DNA of 64,000 bases from UBA4744 sp963718995 (GTDB lineage: Bacteria > Actinomycetota > Acidimicrobiia > Spongiisociales > UBA4744). The notes under the pieces were generated by a model. That model had not been told where the DNA came from and ran no database searches. It saw only the letters and a list, made by a program, of their open reading frames with translations. Below are positions 25,825 to 34,321 of the stretch, piece by piece; positions within the stretch are counted from its first letter, which is position 1, and each line of letters starts with the position of its first letter. The DNA lies in contig CAVRAP010000019.1 of the NCBI GenBank assembly GCA_963718995.1, forward strand, positions 62,001-126,000. Reading direction: 5' to 3'. The translations under genes and the position numbers were made by a program.

Positions 25825-26385
25825 ATGGTTATTCGTTGGCCTGCCGGCTTCATCGTCGTCATTGCCTTGGCCCTGGCTGCTTGCGGGGGTGGGGACACCG
25901 CGGACGACACCACAACCACAGCACCGGTCGCCACGACTGCGACAACAACCGATTCGGGAGCTGGCACCAGCCAACCTGGAGCGGTTGTGCCTGAATTGAT
26001 CGGCACGAATTGGAGGGTGGTGACCTACAGCATTCCCGGGAGCATGACGAACCCCTGGCCGGGTACCGAACTCACGTTGCGCTTCGGCGATGACGGAACC
26101 GTTTCGGGCTCGACCGGGTGCAACGAATACAGTGCGACGTTCGAGGTCGAGGGTCCGTACGACGAGTTCATTGAAGGCCAGCGCGACGAAAACGACGGCC
26201 AGGCTATCCGCTTCGGCGCCCTCACCATCACCGAGAGGGCTTGCGCCGAGTCCACCTATATGGAGCAAGAGGCAGAGTTCGTCGACGTCCTCGAGAAGGT
26301 CGGGCAATGGTTCATCGCCCGGGGGAACCTCACCCTGCGGGAATCTGACGGCTCCTTCCTGACGGAGGCGGAGCCGATTGATTAG
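25825..26385 (+). CDS. META/HslJ-domain lipoprotein
   Basis: 186 residues from the ATG at 25825, which has GAGAGGA about 6 nt upstream. Signal peptide with lipobox A-L-A-A-C, a Thr-rich linker, then a META domain (LIGTNWRVVTYSI...LTLRFGDDGTVSGSTGCNEYSATFEVEG...ALTITERAC). This outer-surface domain is linked to heat-shock and novobiocin resistance in E. coli HslJ, but its biochemical role is unknown. ATG at 25807 is an alternative start. Confidence 0.85.
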   Translation: MVIRWPAGFIVVIALALAACGGGDTADDTTTTAPVATTATTTDSGAGTSQPGAVVPELIGTNWRVVTYSIPGSMTNPWPGTELTLRFGDDGTVSGSTGCNEYSATFEVEGPYDEFIEGQRDENDGQAIRFGALTITERACAESTYMEQEAEFVDVLEKVGQWFIARGNLTLRESDGSFLTEAEPID

Positions 26386-26497
26386 ACACCTTTCGGCTGT
26401 GGTACCCGGTCGCCTCGCAAGGAGAAACCCAGGAGCTCGTCGCTAGGGTCGCGGCGTTAGCCGGAACGAGGGTTCCATCCGGACAGGAGAAGAGCAC

Positions 26498-27904
26498 GTG
26501 CACCAATCTGAGTGGGAGAAGGTTATTGAGGCGGCCATTGGTCCGGCCACCCGGTACCTCCAGTCGTTACCCGACCGACCCGTGTATCGGCCGGCCGACC
26601 CGGCCGAGATCCGGGCGCTGATCGGCGGTCCCCTCCCCGAAACGGGGACGAGCCCGGAGGAGGTCGTTGCGGCTCTTGCCCGGGACCTCGAACCGTTCGT
26701 TGCCGCTCATGCTTCCGGCCGCTACTTCGGGTTCGTCATCGGAGGCCTGCACCCCGCCTCCTACGGTGCCGAGTTGCTCGCTTCCACATGGGATCAGAAC
26801 GCCGGTCTGTACGCGGTCGCCCCGGGGGTGGCCGTGGCCGAAGAGGTAGCGGCCGGATGGGTCCTGGATCTCCTCGACCTGCCCGGGGAAGCTGCGGTCG
26901 GTTTTGTGACCGGAGGCCAGATGGCCACGTTCACGTGTCTGGCGGCCGCTCGCCATCACGTACTCCGGGAGGCGGGATGGGATGTCGAAGCCGACGGACT
27001 GCAAGGCGCACCAAGAGTCAATGTGGTCGTCAAGTCTGAATGGCACTCGACCGTGCCCCGGGCCATGCGCTTTCTCGGTTTGGGCGACTCGACCGCGGTG
27101 GTGATTCCTTCCGACGACCAGTCGCGGATCGACCCCGATGCGTTGGAGCGGGCTTTGGCCGAACTGGCAGGGCCGACCATCGTGTGCGTCGAGTCCGCCA
27201 ACGTCAACACCGGATCGTTCGACCCGTTCGAGAAGGTGGCCGATCTCGCCGAGCACCATCGGGAGCGGGGGAATCCCACCTGGGTCCATGTCGACGGGGC
27301 AGTCGGCCTGTGGGCCAGGGCTTCCGCCGGCCACCGCGATCTCACCGCCGGTCTGGAGCGACTCGACTCCTGGTCGACCGATGCCCACAAACTGCTCAAC
27401 GTGTCCTATGACTCGGGGATCGCCATCAGCCGGCATCCGGCCGCCCACCGGGCCGCCATGAGCGTGCATGCCTCGTATCTGATTCAATCCGACGGTGCTG
27501 CCCGCGACCAGATGGACTGGAACCCGGAGTTCTCCCGCCGGGCGCGTGGCCTGGCCGTGTACGCCACGCTGCGCTCTTTAGGCCGGAGGGGAGTCGCCGA
27601 CATGGTCGATCGCACCTGTTCGCTGGCGAGACGGTTTGCCGATCGGTTGTCGGCGAGCGGCCGGGCCGAGGTGATGAACGAGGTGGCGTTCAACCAGGTG
27701 CTGATTCGATGGCTCGCTCCCGACGGCGATCACGACGCCTTCAACGACCGGGTGATTGCAGCCATCCAGGCCGATGGGACCGCCTTTTTCAGCGGCACGA
27801 CCTGGGGCGGGATGCGGCTCATGCGGATCTCCGTTTCTGACTGGGCAACCGATGAAGGCGATGTCGATCGGGCGGTCGAAGCATTGCTTCGTTGCGCCGG
27901 GTGA
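26498..27904 (+). CDS. Group II pyridoxal-dependent decarboxylase
   Basis: 468 residues with a GTG start behind AGGAGAAG. PLP-binding parts are VTGGQMATFTCLAAARHH (phosphate binding), KSEWHSTVPRAM (stacking His), HVDGAVGLWAR (Asp to pyridine N) and the Schiff-base lysine in S-T-D-A-H-K-L-L-N near residue 300. This is the aromatic-L-amino-acid/glutamate/aspartate decarboxylase fold. Exact substrate not identifiable; the lack of a neighbouring pathway gene gives no help. Soluble enzyme. Confidence 0.9.
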   Translation: MHQSEWEKVIEAAIGPATRYLQSLPDRPVYRPADPAEIRALIGGPLPETGTSPEEVVAALARDLEPFVAAHASGRYFGFVIGGLHPASYGAELLASTWDQNAGLYAVAPGVAVAEEVAAGWVLDLLDLPGEAAVGFVTGGQMATFTCLAAARHHVLREAGWDVEADGLQGAPRVNVVVKSEWHSTVPRAMRFLGLGDSTAVVIPSDDQSRIDPDALERALAELAGPTIVCVESANVNTGSFDPFEKVADLAEHHRERGNPTWVHVDGAVGLWARASAGHRDLTAGLERLDSWSTDAHKLLNVSYDSGIAISRHPAAHRAAMSVHASYLIQSDGAARDQMDWNPEFSRRARGLAVYATLRSLGRRGVADMVDRTCSLARRFADRLSASGRAEVMNEVAFNQVLIRWLAPDGDHDAFNDRVIAAIQADGTAFFSGTTWGGMRLMRISVSDWATDEGDVDRAVEALLRCAG

Positions 27905-27968
27905 CCGTGCCGCAAGACGGACGCGGATAGGTGTTGCGGAGGGTTCGGGCATCGGGCAGAATATGGCG

Positions 27969-28097
27969 GTCGAGGGGGAGTAGCCCCCGGGATCGGCCGT
28001 CAGTCCGGCAGCTTGCTGCCCGGTTCCCCGGCTCACCCATCCGGGTGAGAGCAAGACCTTCGACTGTCCGTGTAGTGATGGTCGAAAGGATGCTCAA
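27969..28097 (+). promoter_or_regulatory. Manganese riboswitch (yybP-ykoY) with ribosome-site sequestering platform
   Basis: The conserved loop GGGGAGTAGC (within 27971-27984) and the 3' GAGCAAGACC (28048-28058) are the aptamer signatures. P1 forms from GTCGAGG (27969-27975) with CCTTCGAC (28057-28064). The same CCTTCGAC can instead pair with GTCGAAAGG (28081-28089), which is the ribosome site of terC. Mn2+ binding would fix P1 and free the ribosome site, turning translation on, as known for this class upstream of Mn exporters and TerC/Alx genes. Confidence 0.88.
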
Positions 28098-29093
28098 TTG
28101 ATACTGGCCGCGGCCGGAAGCGACCGTTCGAGTTTTGTCGATCTCGACGTCCCGATCTGGGCCTGGATCCTCTTGCTGGTGTTGATCGTCGCCCTGCTGG
28201 CGATCGACCTGTACCGGCACCGCGACGCCCACGCTCCTTCCCCCAAAGAAGCGCTCTACGAATCGCTCGTGTGGGTGGCGTGCGGCCTGACCTTCTCAGT
28301 CTTCATAGCTTTCACCTTCGGTTCCGACGCCTTCGGTGAGTACATCAGCGGGTACTTGATCGAGAAATCCCTCAGCATCGACAATGTCTTTGTCTGGTCG
28401 ATGCTGTTCTCCACTCTGGCGATCCCATTGAAGTATCAGCATCGGGTGCTGTTCTGGGGCATCTTCGGCGCTCTCGCTCTGCGAGCGATCTTCATTCTGC
28501 TGGGGACCGCCCTCATCAGCCGTTTCTGGTGGCTGCTGCTCGTGTTCGGGGTTTTCCTTGTCTATACCGGCGTCAAAATCATCCGCCACCGGGCCGACGA
28601 GGGCGCCAAAGAAGCCACCCGGGGCCTCGGGCTGTTGCACAAGATCATGCCAGTCACCGACCAGCTCGACGGACAGAAATTCTTCACCAGACTCAACGGG
28701 AGGCGCGCCGCCACCCCTCTCCTGTCCGCCTTGTTCGTCGTCGAGATCACCGACATCATCTTCGCCGTCGATTCGGTCCCCGCCATCCTGGCCGTGTCGA
28801 ACGAGCCCTACCTCGTCTTCGCCTCCAATGCTTTCGCCATCCTGGGTTTGCGGGCCATGTATTTCTTGCTCGCCAACGCCAAGGAGCGCTTCCACTTCCT
28901 TTCCCACGCGCTCGGCGGCATCTTGATCTTCGTTGGCATCAAGATGGCCGTCTCGCACTGGTACCACATGAACACCTACCTCTCGCTGGCGATCATCGTC
29001 ACCATGCTGGTCGCCGCCATCGTGTTCAGCATGCGCCGCGCCAAGCGTTTCCTCCCTCTCGAAACGACGTCACCCGCCGGTCCCGGAGCATGA
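28098..29093 (+). CDS. TerC/Alx family integral membrane protein (probable manganese exporter)
   Basis: 331 residues, about nine membrane helices. Family signatures are EKSLSIDNVFVWSMLF and FVVEITDIIFAVDSVPAILAVS, containing the acidic residues thought to bind metal, and a third conserved stretch FASNAFAILGLRAMYFLL. A TTG start at 28098 is 7 nt after AAAGGA (28085-28090); the ATG at 28090 leads only to a four-codon frame. The Mn riboswitch directly upstream strongly suggests Mn2+ efflux rather than tellurite resistance. Confidence 0.92.
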   Translation: MILAAAGSDRSSFVDLDVPIWAWILLLVLIVALLAIDLYRHRDAHAPSPKEALYESLVWVACGLTFSVFIAFTFGSDAFGEYISGYLIEKSLSIDNVFVWSMLFSTLAIPLKYQHRVLFWGIFGALALRAIFILLGTALISRFWWLLLVFGVFLVYTGVKIIRHRADEGAKEATRGLGLLHKIMPVTDQLDGQKFFTRLNGRRAATPLLSALFVVEITDIIFAVDSVPAILAVSNEPYLVFASNAFAILGLRAMYFLLANAKERFHFLSHALGGILIFVGIKMAVSHWYHMNTYLSLAIIVTMLVAAIVFSMRRAKRFLPLETTSPAGPGA

Positions 29094-29106
29094 TCGTGAC
29101 CGACCG

Positions 29107-29958
29107 ATGACCAGTATCGGGGCCATGATCCGGCGCGACGTACCACCCGGCGAAGTGGTCGATCACGCCGGGCTCATCCAGAACGGCTTCGATGAACTCT
29201 GGGTTGTGGAGGACCTTCCGTATGCCGGAGGCATCAGTCAGGCCGGCGCAGTCCTTGCCGGGACCCGGGATGTGGTCGTCGGCCACGGCATCGCTCCGGC
29301 ACCGTTCCGCAATCCCGCCGCTCTGGCCATGGAATGGGCGACCTTGGCCGGGATGTATCCGGGCCGTCTGGCTGCCGGTGTTGGCCACGGGGTGCAGGAT
29401 TGGATGACGCAGATCGGAGAAAAGGTCGCCTCACCGCTCACGTTGCTGACCGAAACCATCGAGGCCATCCGCCGATTGCTGGCAGGCGAACTCGTTTCGA
29501 TGGATGGGCGTTACGTTCACCTCGACCAGGTCCGCCTGCAGTTCCCGCCGGTCCCCGTTCCGCTCGTCTCCGCCGGCGTTACCGGACCAAAATCACTGAG
29601 AGCCTCTGGCGCAGTGGCCGACGGCACGATCCTCTCCGAAGGAAACGGACCCGCCGAGGTCGAGCGGGCCCGGACGCTCATCGATCAAGGCCGGGCCGAT
29701 GCCGGGCGAACCGAGAGGCACCGGCTCACGGTATTTGCCGGCTTTTGTGCCGGGGACCTGCGCGAACTCGGACCGCCCCCTCCCGACGCCCTCCCCGGAT
29801 GGGACGCGATCGCACCGGACCCCGGGGTGGTCGCAGGCCGGCTCCAGTCGCTCATCGACGCCGGGGCGGACGCGGTGGTCCTGGTCCCGTTCGGTTCCGA
29901 TTTCGTTGGGCAGTTGCAGCTGGCATCCACCGAGATCGTGCTGCAACTCAAGACGTAG
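29107..29958 (+). CDS. LLM class (F420-dependent type) oxidoreductase
   Basis: 283 residues. A luciferase-like TIM barrel is shown by FDELWVVEDLPYAGG, GHGIAPAPFRNPAALAMEWATLAGMYPGRLAAGVGHG, and VPLVSAGVTGPKSLRASGAVADGTILSE. Proteins of this group in actinobacteria usually bind coenzyme F420, but FMN is possible. It follows terC by 13 bp on the same strand and may be co-transcribed. Substrate unknown. A second member of the family is at the right window edge. Confidence 0.87.
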   Translation: MTSIGAMIRRDVPPGEVVDHAGLIQNGFDELWVVEDLPYAGGISQAGAVLAGTRDVVVGHGIAPAPFRNPAALAMEWATLAGMYPGRLAAGVGHGVQDWMTQIGEKVASPLTLLTETIEAIRRLLAGELVSMDGRYVHLDQVRLQFPPVPVPLVSAGVTGPKSLRASGAVADGTILSEGNGPAEVERARTLIDQGRADAGRTERHRLTVFAGFCAGDLRELGPPPPDALPGWDAIAPDPGVVAGRLQSLIDAGADAVVLVPFGSDFVGQLQLASTEIVLQLKT

Positions 29959-30041
29959 TTGCAGCGGGCCGACAACCTCCGATCTGGTCGGGCTGCAAGA
30001 GGCGTACTGTTGAACGTGACCCTCTCGATAGGAGCGTTTCC

Positions 30042-30389
30042 GTGTCGAAGTTCGATGAAGTGATAGCTGCCGGGCGTGACGCGATCACGGTGCGGCGCGT
30101 GTTCGGCGACCCGTATGAGAAGGATGGCGTGACGTTCATCCCGGCTGCTGCGGTCAAGGGCGGTGGCGGTGGTGGTGAAGGCGAAGGTGGAGACGAGACC
30201 GGGTCCGGTGCGGGAGGCGGATACGGGGTCTCCGCCCGGCCGGTCGGTGCGTACCAAATCAAAGGCGGCGAGGTCAGCTGGGTTCCCGCGGCCGACACCA
30301 CCCGGGTGATCATCATGTCCGAGGTCGTCGCCGTGGTTGCTCTGTTGGTCATCCGATCAATCTTCCGGTCCCGCAGGCGTCGTTCCTGA
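30042..30389 (+). CDS. GerW/YtfJ family protein
   Basis: 115 residues from the GTG at 30042 behind TAGGAG. The conserved part is RRVFGDPYEKDGVTFIPAAAV and YGVSARPVGAYQIKGGEVSWVPAADTTRVI, with a Gly-rich insert (about residues 48-65) between. The C-terminus is one membrane helix followed by an Arg-rich end. The family is named for a Bacillus spore protein but is widespread in non-sporulating actinobacteria, where its role is unknown. Confidence 0.83.
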   Translation: MSKFDEVIAAGRDAITVRRVFGDPYEKDGVTFIPAAAVKGGGGGGEGEGGDETGSGAGGGYGVSARPVGAYQIKGGEVSWVPAADTTRVIIMSEVVAVVALLVIRSIFRSRRRRS

Positions 30390-30423
30390 CAGTCTCCGTC
30401 TGGGAAGTCCGGCGGTGTGACCT

Positions 30424-30685
30424 GCCCCCTCCGGCTCGGCTGCGCCGATCCACCTCCCCCACCTGAAGTGGGGGAGGACGTTAAGGAGAGGTTCCTGTTC
30501 GCAGGGTTCTGTGTGTCCTTTTTCGTCCTCCCTTGGCGGAGCCGGGGGAGGTGGTTCTCGCCGGTGGCGAGAAGCGGAGGGGGCAGTTCTTTTTTTTGCC
30601 CTTCTCGCGGGGTGTTTCTTCTTTCGTCCTCCCTCGGCTGTGCCGGGGGAGGTGGTTCTCGCTGGAGGCGAGTAGCGGGCGGGGC
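30424..30685. repeat. Three module-A palindromic repeats
   Basis: Copies at 30424-30480 (forward), 30524-30584 and 30625-30685 (both reverse). Each has two hairpins: a Cys/Arg-codon-like GC hairpin and CTCCCCCACCTgaagTGGGGGAG-type pairing. They fill the 307-bp gap between the GerW-family gene and the convergent dinB-like gene; no gene seen in it. Confidence 0.85.
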
Positions 30686-30696
30686 GGCTCTGGCGC

Positions 30697-31218
30697 CTAC
30701 TCGTTTCCGAGCGCGGTGCGGATGGATTGGATCTGGCCGCGATGTTCTGCCTCGTGCTGGCGGAGATGGTGCAACACCCACTCCGGAGTGGTGATCCCGC
30801 CCTCTACTCCTCGCTCGGTTTGGTAGTCGGCGTCGGTGAGGTCCGCGAGGTCCTCGAGGAGGTACCTGCGGACCGTCGCGAGCCGTTCCAGGTGTTGGGC
30901 AACGGTGAACCCGGGGACGGGGGTCAGGCGACCGTCCTCTTCTCGAACGTCCATAGGGAACCAGTCGCCCATCCAGGCCGGGTAGGCGACCTGGAGGATA
31001 TCGGCGTACAACCAGTCGGCTTCGATCGCGGCGACGTGATAGAGCAGCGAACCGACCGAGTTATCGAGGCCGTCGGGGATCCGATCCACGTCGGCATCGG
31101 TGAGATCTTCGACGGCCTCGCGGGTTCGACGCCGAGTGTCGGCCAGCATCCAGAGGGCCGTCCCGACGGCCGGCGGGAATCCTGGAACGGGGTGCACCAG
31201 GAGATCATGGTCTTGCAT
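30697..31218 (-). CDS. DinB-family protein
   Basis: 173 residues forming a four-helix DinB/YfiT bundle. Metal-binding histidines are expected in G-S-L-L-Y-H-V-A (helix 2) and H-L-R-Q-H-E-A-E-H-R-G-Q-I-Q (last helix). DinB-like proteins are damage-inducible in Bacillus, and some are thiol transferases (mycothiol- or bacillithiol-dependent). A mycothiol link is possible in an actinobacterium but is not shown here. The start at 31218 gives MQDHDLLVHP. Confidence 0.85.
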   Translation of the reverse strand: MQDHDLLVHPVPGFPPAVGTALWMLADTRRRTREAVEDLTDADVDRIPDGLDNSVGSLLYHVAAIEADWLYADILQVAYPAWMGDWFPMDVREEDGRLTPVPGFTVAQHLERLATVRRYLLEDLADLTDADYQTERGVEGGITTPEWVLHHLRQHEAEHRGQIQSIRTALGNE

Positions 31219-31272
31219 GGTGCACCCCTAGCGGATCGTCAGTAGCGAGCGGGGGGTTGCTTCGCTGATGCG

Positions 31273-31371
31273 TCAGTGGGACTGTCCGCTGTCGATCTTG
31301 ATGAGCCCGGCTTGTTTGGCAGCGAAAACAGCGATACCAACGACGAGCAGAATGAGCAGGAACTTCTTCAT
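31273..31371 (-). CDS. 32-residue single-pass membrane peptide
   Basis: MKKFLLILLVVGIAVFAAKQ then AGLIKIDSGQSH. One hydrophobic helix follows two N-terminal lysines. The ATG has AAGGCC/GGAAGG about 6 nt upstream. It sits upstream of the dinB-like gene on the same strand. Small Lys-start membrane peptides of this kind are common in actinobacteria; no function known. Too short to be certain, but start, ribosome site and composition agree. Confidence 0.55.
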   Translation of the reverse strand: MKKFLLILLVVGIAVFAAKQAGLIKIDSGQSH

Positions 31372-31428
31372 GGTGGCCTTCCTAGGGGTTCGCCGTTAAT
31401 CCTATGCGCTTCGGGGACCTTTGTGTGT

Positions 31429-33948
31429 TTACCCGGAGGGCAACAGGCGCAGATGCCCGTCGGCGTTAGCCTCGATCGCCGGCCGGTCCCAGCGGAGCGG
31501 TTGTGTCTCGTTGACGACCCATAGGTCCGCCATGTCGATGTAGTGCTTGTTGAAGGCATGCCCGGATTGGCCGGTGGTGTGGACAGCTCGCGAGCGGGAC
31601 AGGTCATCGAGGTCGACGATCATCCGCATGGACGGAAGCGCGATCACCTCGTACCCCTCGGCGGCGTTCCAGGTTGTGGCGTTGACAAGGTCGCCGCTGC
31701 CCGATGCTTCAAAGGGTCCCCGATTGAAAAGCCATTCGATGGGGGCTATTCCCGATTGGCCGAGACTGGCATTGCGGAAGGTGGCGGTGTGCAGGTCGCC
31801 CCATCTCCATTCGCTCGGCTGGCTGCCCAGGGTGTCCACCATCTCATTCCATGCTTCGAGCATGGCAGTTTCGAGGATGGCGTCGCGTTCTTCGATGTTG
31901 CTCGTCGACTGACTATCCCACCATTCACTGGTGGGGTCATCCAGGATGGGCCGGAGCACCTGGAAGAAGTTGTCACGACCAATCGGCCAGTAGTCCTCCG
32001 GGAGGTCATCGTGGAACGCCGCCGCCAGGAGGTGTTTCCAAACCGCCGCGTAGAGCGCTCCGTGCGGGGAGTCGGCGTCTTGCTGGAAAGGCTCGGCTTG
32101 CGAGCCCCACTCGGCGAGCAACCCCTGGGCCGACTGCACCTCGGGCAGCGCGCTCTCCACCGCGGTCAGGTAGGGGATGATCTCTTCGGCCATGAGGTTG
32201 AAATTGTCCCGCTGCATGTCCTCGACCATCGCAACGGTGATCGGACCGTCGGATTCCTCGATCATGTCGACGATGCGCTGGGCGCGGGTGCCGTACGACC
32301 ACTCGCGAGCCAGTAAGTAGGGATAGGAATCGTCCACCACGGCATTGTTGGCGGTGACGATGTAGCCCTCCGGCGGGTTGTACCGGTTAGGGAGATCGTC
32401 GAACGGGATGAAGCCGGTCCATTCGTACTGGTTGGTCCAGCCGGGCACCGGGATGCGCCCGTCACCGTCGGCCCGGATGGGGATCCGGCCGGGCATCTGG
32501 TAGCCGATGTTGCCGTCGACGTCGGCGTAGATGAAGTTCTGCGACGGGACGTCCCACAGGCTCAGTGCCTGGCGGAACTCCTCCCAGTTCCCCGCCTGAT
32601 TGATCCCGAGGATGGCTTCGACCATTCGGGTTGGTTCGAGGGCCGTCCACTTCAAGGCGATGGCATAGTCGTCGGGGAGGTCAAGCACGGTCGCTTCGTC
32701 GAAATCTTCCAGGGCGCCGTACGAGTCGGAGATGATCGGTCCGTGCCGGGTGACCCGCACGTCGATATCGGTCTTCCTACCGCTGTAGATCAGCGTCTCG
32801 GTGTAGATGTCCATATCGACCCACCGGCCGTTGACCTCGTACTGGTCGGGGTTGTCGGGATTGATCTTCTCGATGTAGAGGTCCTGGACGTCGGCCGCCA
32901 GGTTGGTGACCCCCCAGGCAATCCGGTCGTTGTGTCCGAGGACCACTGCGGGGATGCCGAGCAAGGAGAACCCGGCAACCTCGAGGTCACAACCGGGACC
33001 GATCGGGGCGCAATGCAGACCAACTTCGTACCAGATGGACGGCATCTGGATGCCCAGGTGGGGGTCGTTGGCCAAGATGGGCTGGCCGGTGTCCGTGAGT
33101 TCCCCGGACACGACCCAGTTGTTGGATCCAATATCTGCACCGGAGATACCCAGCAGATCGTCGAGGTTTCCTGCTCGTTCGGCCACGGTGGCCAGCAAGT
33201 CCGCTACGTCGCCTGCGATTGTTTGGATATCGGCCGACGTGCTCAATCCGCCGCTACCGGGGACGGTTACCGGTCGGTCATCCGGATAGGCGGGGAAGAA
33301 GTCGTCGACCCGATCGGCGCCCACTGCTTTCGAGATCACGGCCCGCGAGATCTCAACGTCCATGTTGCTGCGGAGATCCCAGGCCATTGCTTTGGCCCAC
33401 ACCAGCGTGTCGGCCGGTTCCCAGGGCAGCGGCTTGTAGGAAGCGTTGTTCAGCTTGAGCACCGAGTATTCGAGACCAAGGCGGATCGGGGTCCGCTCAT
33501 CGAGGTAGGCGTTGACTCCAGCGGCATAGGCGGTGAGGACGTCCTGAGCCTCCTGGGGCATCGCCGCAAACTCTTCATCGGCGGTGCGCGACCACCCGAG
33601 GGTCCGAAGGAAGGTATCGGTGCCGATCTCTGATTCGCCGAACAGCTGGGCAAGGCGGCCGTGCCCGATGGCTCTCTGGAAGTCCATCTGCCAGAAACGG
33701 TCCTGAGCGTGGACATAACCCTGCGCCACGAACAGATCGTGGGTGGTTTCGGCGTAGATGTGCGGGATCCCGTTCTCGTCCCGGTAGACGTCGACCGGTC
33801 CATCCAGCCCGGCCTTCTCGAGGATGGTTTCTCCGTTGGTGCGCGGAAAAGCCAAACGGCTGAGGGTGAACGTGGCCGCTCCGACAACCAGGACCAGGAT
33901 CAAGAGGATGACGAGGATGACCTTGAAGAACGATCGAAGAACTTGCAT
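31429..33948 (-). CDS. Penicillin acylase family (Ntn) amidase
   Basis: 839 residues. An N-terminal membrane anchor or signal (SFFKVILVILLILVLVVGAA) exports it. The alpha part includes DENGIPHIYAETTHDLFVAQGYVHAQDRFWQMDF. The self-cleavage and catalytic Ser is in G-S-N-N-W-V-V-S-G near residue 275, followed by NDPHLGIQMPSIWYEVGLHC. The beta part ends with GDLVNATTWNAAEGYEV. It hydrolyses amide bonds of acylated compounds; acyl-homoserine lactone acylases belong here too. TAGCCT (33956-33961, minus strand) is 7 nt from the ATG. Confidence 0.92.
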   Translation of the reverse strand: MQVLRSFFKVILVILLILVLVVGAATFTLSRLAFPRTNGETILEKAGLDGPVDVYRDENGIPHIYAETTHDLFVAQGYVHAQDRFWQMDFQRAIGHGRLAQLFGESEIGTDTFLRTLGWSRTADEEFAAMPQEAQDVLTAYAAGVNAYLDERTPIRLGLEYSVLKLNNASYKPLPWEPADTLVWAKAMAWDLRSNMDVEISRAVISKAVGADRVDDFFPAYPDDRPVTVPGSGGLSTSADIQTIAGDVADLLATVAERAGNLDDLLGISGADIGSNNWVVSGELTDTGQPILANDPHLGIQMPSIWYEVGLHCAPIGPGCDLEVAGFSLLGIPAVVLGHNDRIAWGVTNLAADVQDLYIEKINPDNPDQYEVNGRWVDMDIYTETLIYSGRKTDIDVRVTRHGPIISDSYGALEDFDEATVLDLPDDYAIALKWTALEPTRMVEAILGINQAGNWEEFRQALSLWDVPSQNFIYADVDGNIGYQMPGRIPIRADGDGRIPVPGWTNQYEWTGFIPFDDLPNRYNPPEGYIVTANNAVVDDSYPYLLAREWSYGTRAQRIVDMIEESDGPITVAMVEDMQRDNFNLMAEEIIPYLTAVESALPEVQSAQGLLAEWGSQAEPFQQDADSPHGALYAAVWKHLLAAAFHDDLPEDYWPIGRDNFFQVLRPILDDPTSEWWDSQSTSNIEERDAILETAMLEAWNEMVDTLGSQPSEWRWGDLHTATFRNASLGQSGIAPIEWLFNRGPFEASGSGDLVNATTWNAAEGYEVIALPSMRMIVDLDDLSRSRAVHTTGQSGHAFNKHYIDMADLWVVNETQPLRWDRPAIEANADGHLRLLPSG

Positions 33949-33955
33949 GGTCGGC

Positions 33956-33961
33956 AGGCTA
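33956..33961 (-). promoter_or_regulatory. Putative -10 box (TAGCCT), leaderless
   Basis: 7 nt upstream of the penicillin acylase ATG, no ribosome site between. Confidence 0.45.
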
Positions 33962-34089
33962 GGGCCTCAAAGGGCAGTCCACCACCCCGGATCTCCGGCC
34001 AGCGACTAGTTACCGGGGGTGAGCCTCACCCAACGGAAGACCGAAGGTCCGTGGTCTATGCCCTCGTGAAGCCCGAAGGGGAGTTATTG

Positions 34090-34264
34090 CCCTCAGTCTT
34101 CGCTTCGCTCAGACAGCCCCCCCGTCTGCGTCGGGGGGCACGTGGTTTGGGCCAAGGTGCTCGCATGGTGAACTTCTTCTTGCGGGTGGTGCCGGCTATC
34201 CGACCCTCTCCGCATCGCCGCCTTCGGCGGCGCCGCGCCTCTCCCGCCAGCGGGAGAGGCCAAG
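34090..34264. repeat. Palindromic repeats: module A variant and reversed module B
   Basis: 34090-34142 is a module A relative (CCGTCTGCGTCGG hairpin). 34204-34264 is module B reversed, with GCCGCCttcGGCGGC and GCCTCTCCCGCcaGCGGGAGAGGC. They occupy the 373-bp gap 33949-34321, in which no gene is seen. Confidence 0.85.
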
Positions 34265-34321
34265 AAACGGCGGGCGGGCGGAGGAACGAAAGCAGCGGAG
34301 CGGAGGCGCCTCGGGGTTCTT

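Noticed and set aside
30424..30685. CRISPR-like regular repeats
   Set aside because: Copies are palindromic, in both orientations and irregularly spaced, with no unique spacers and no cas genes.
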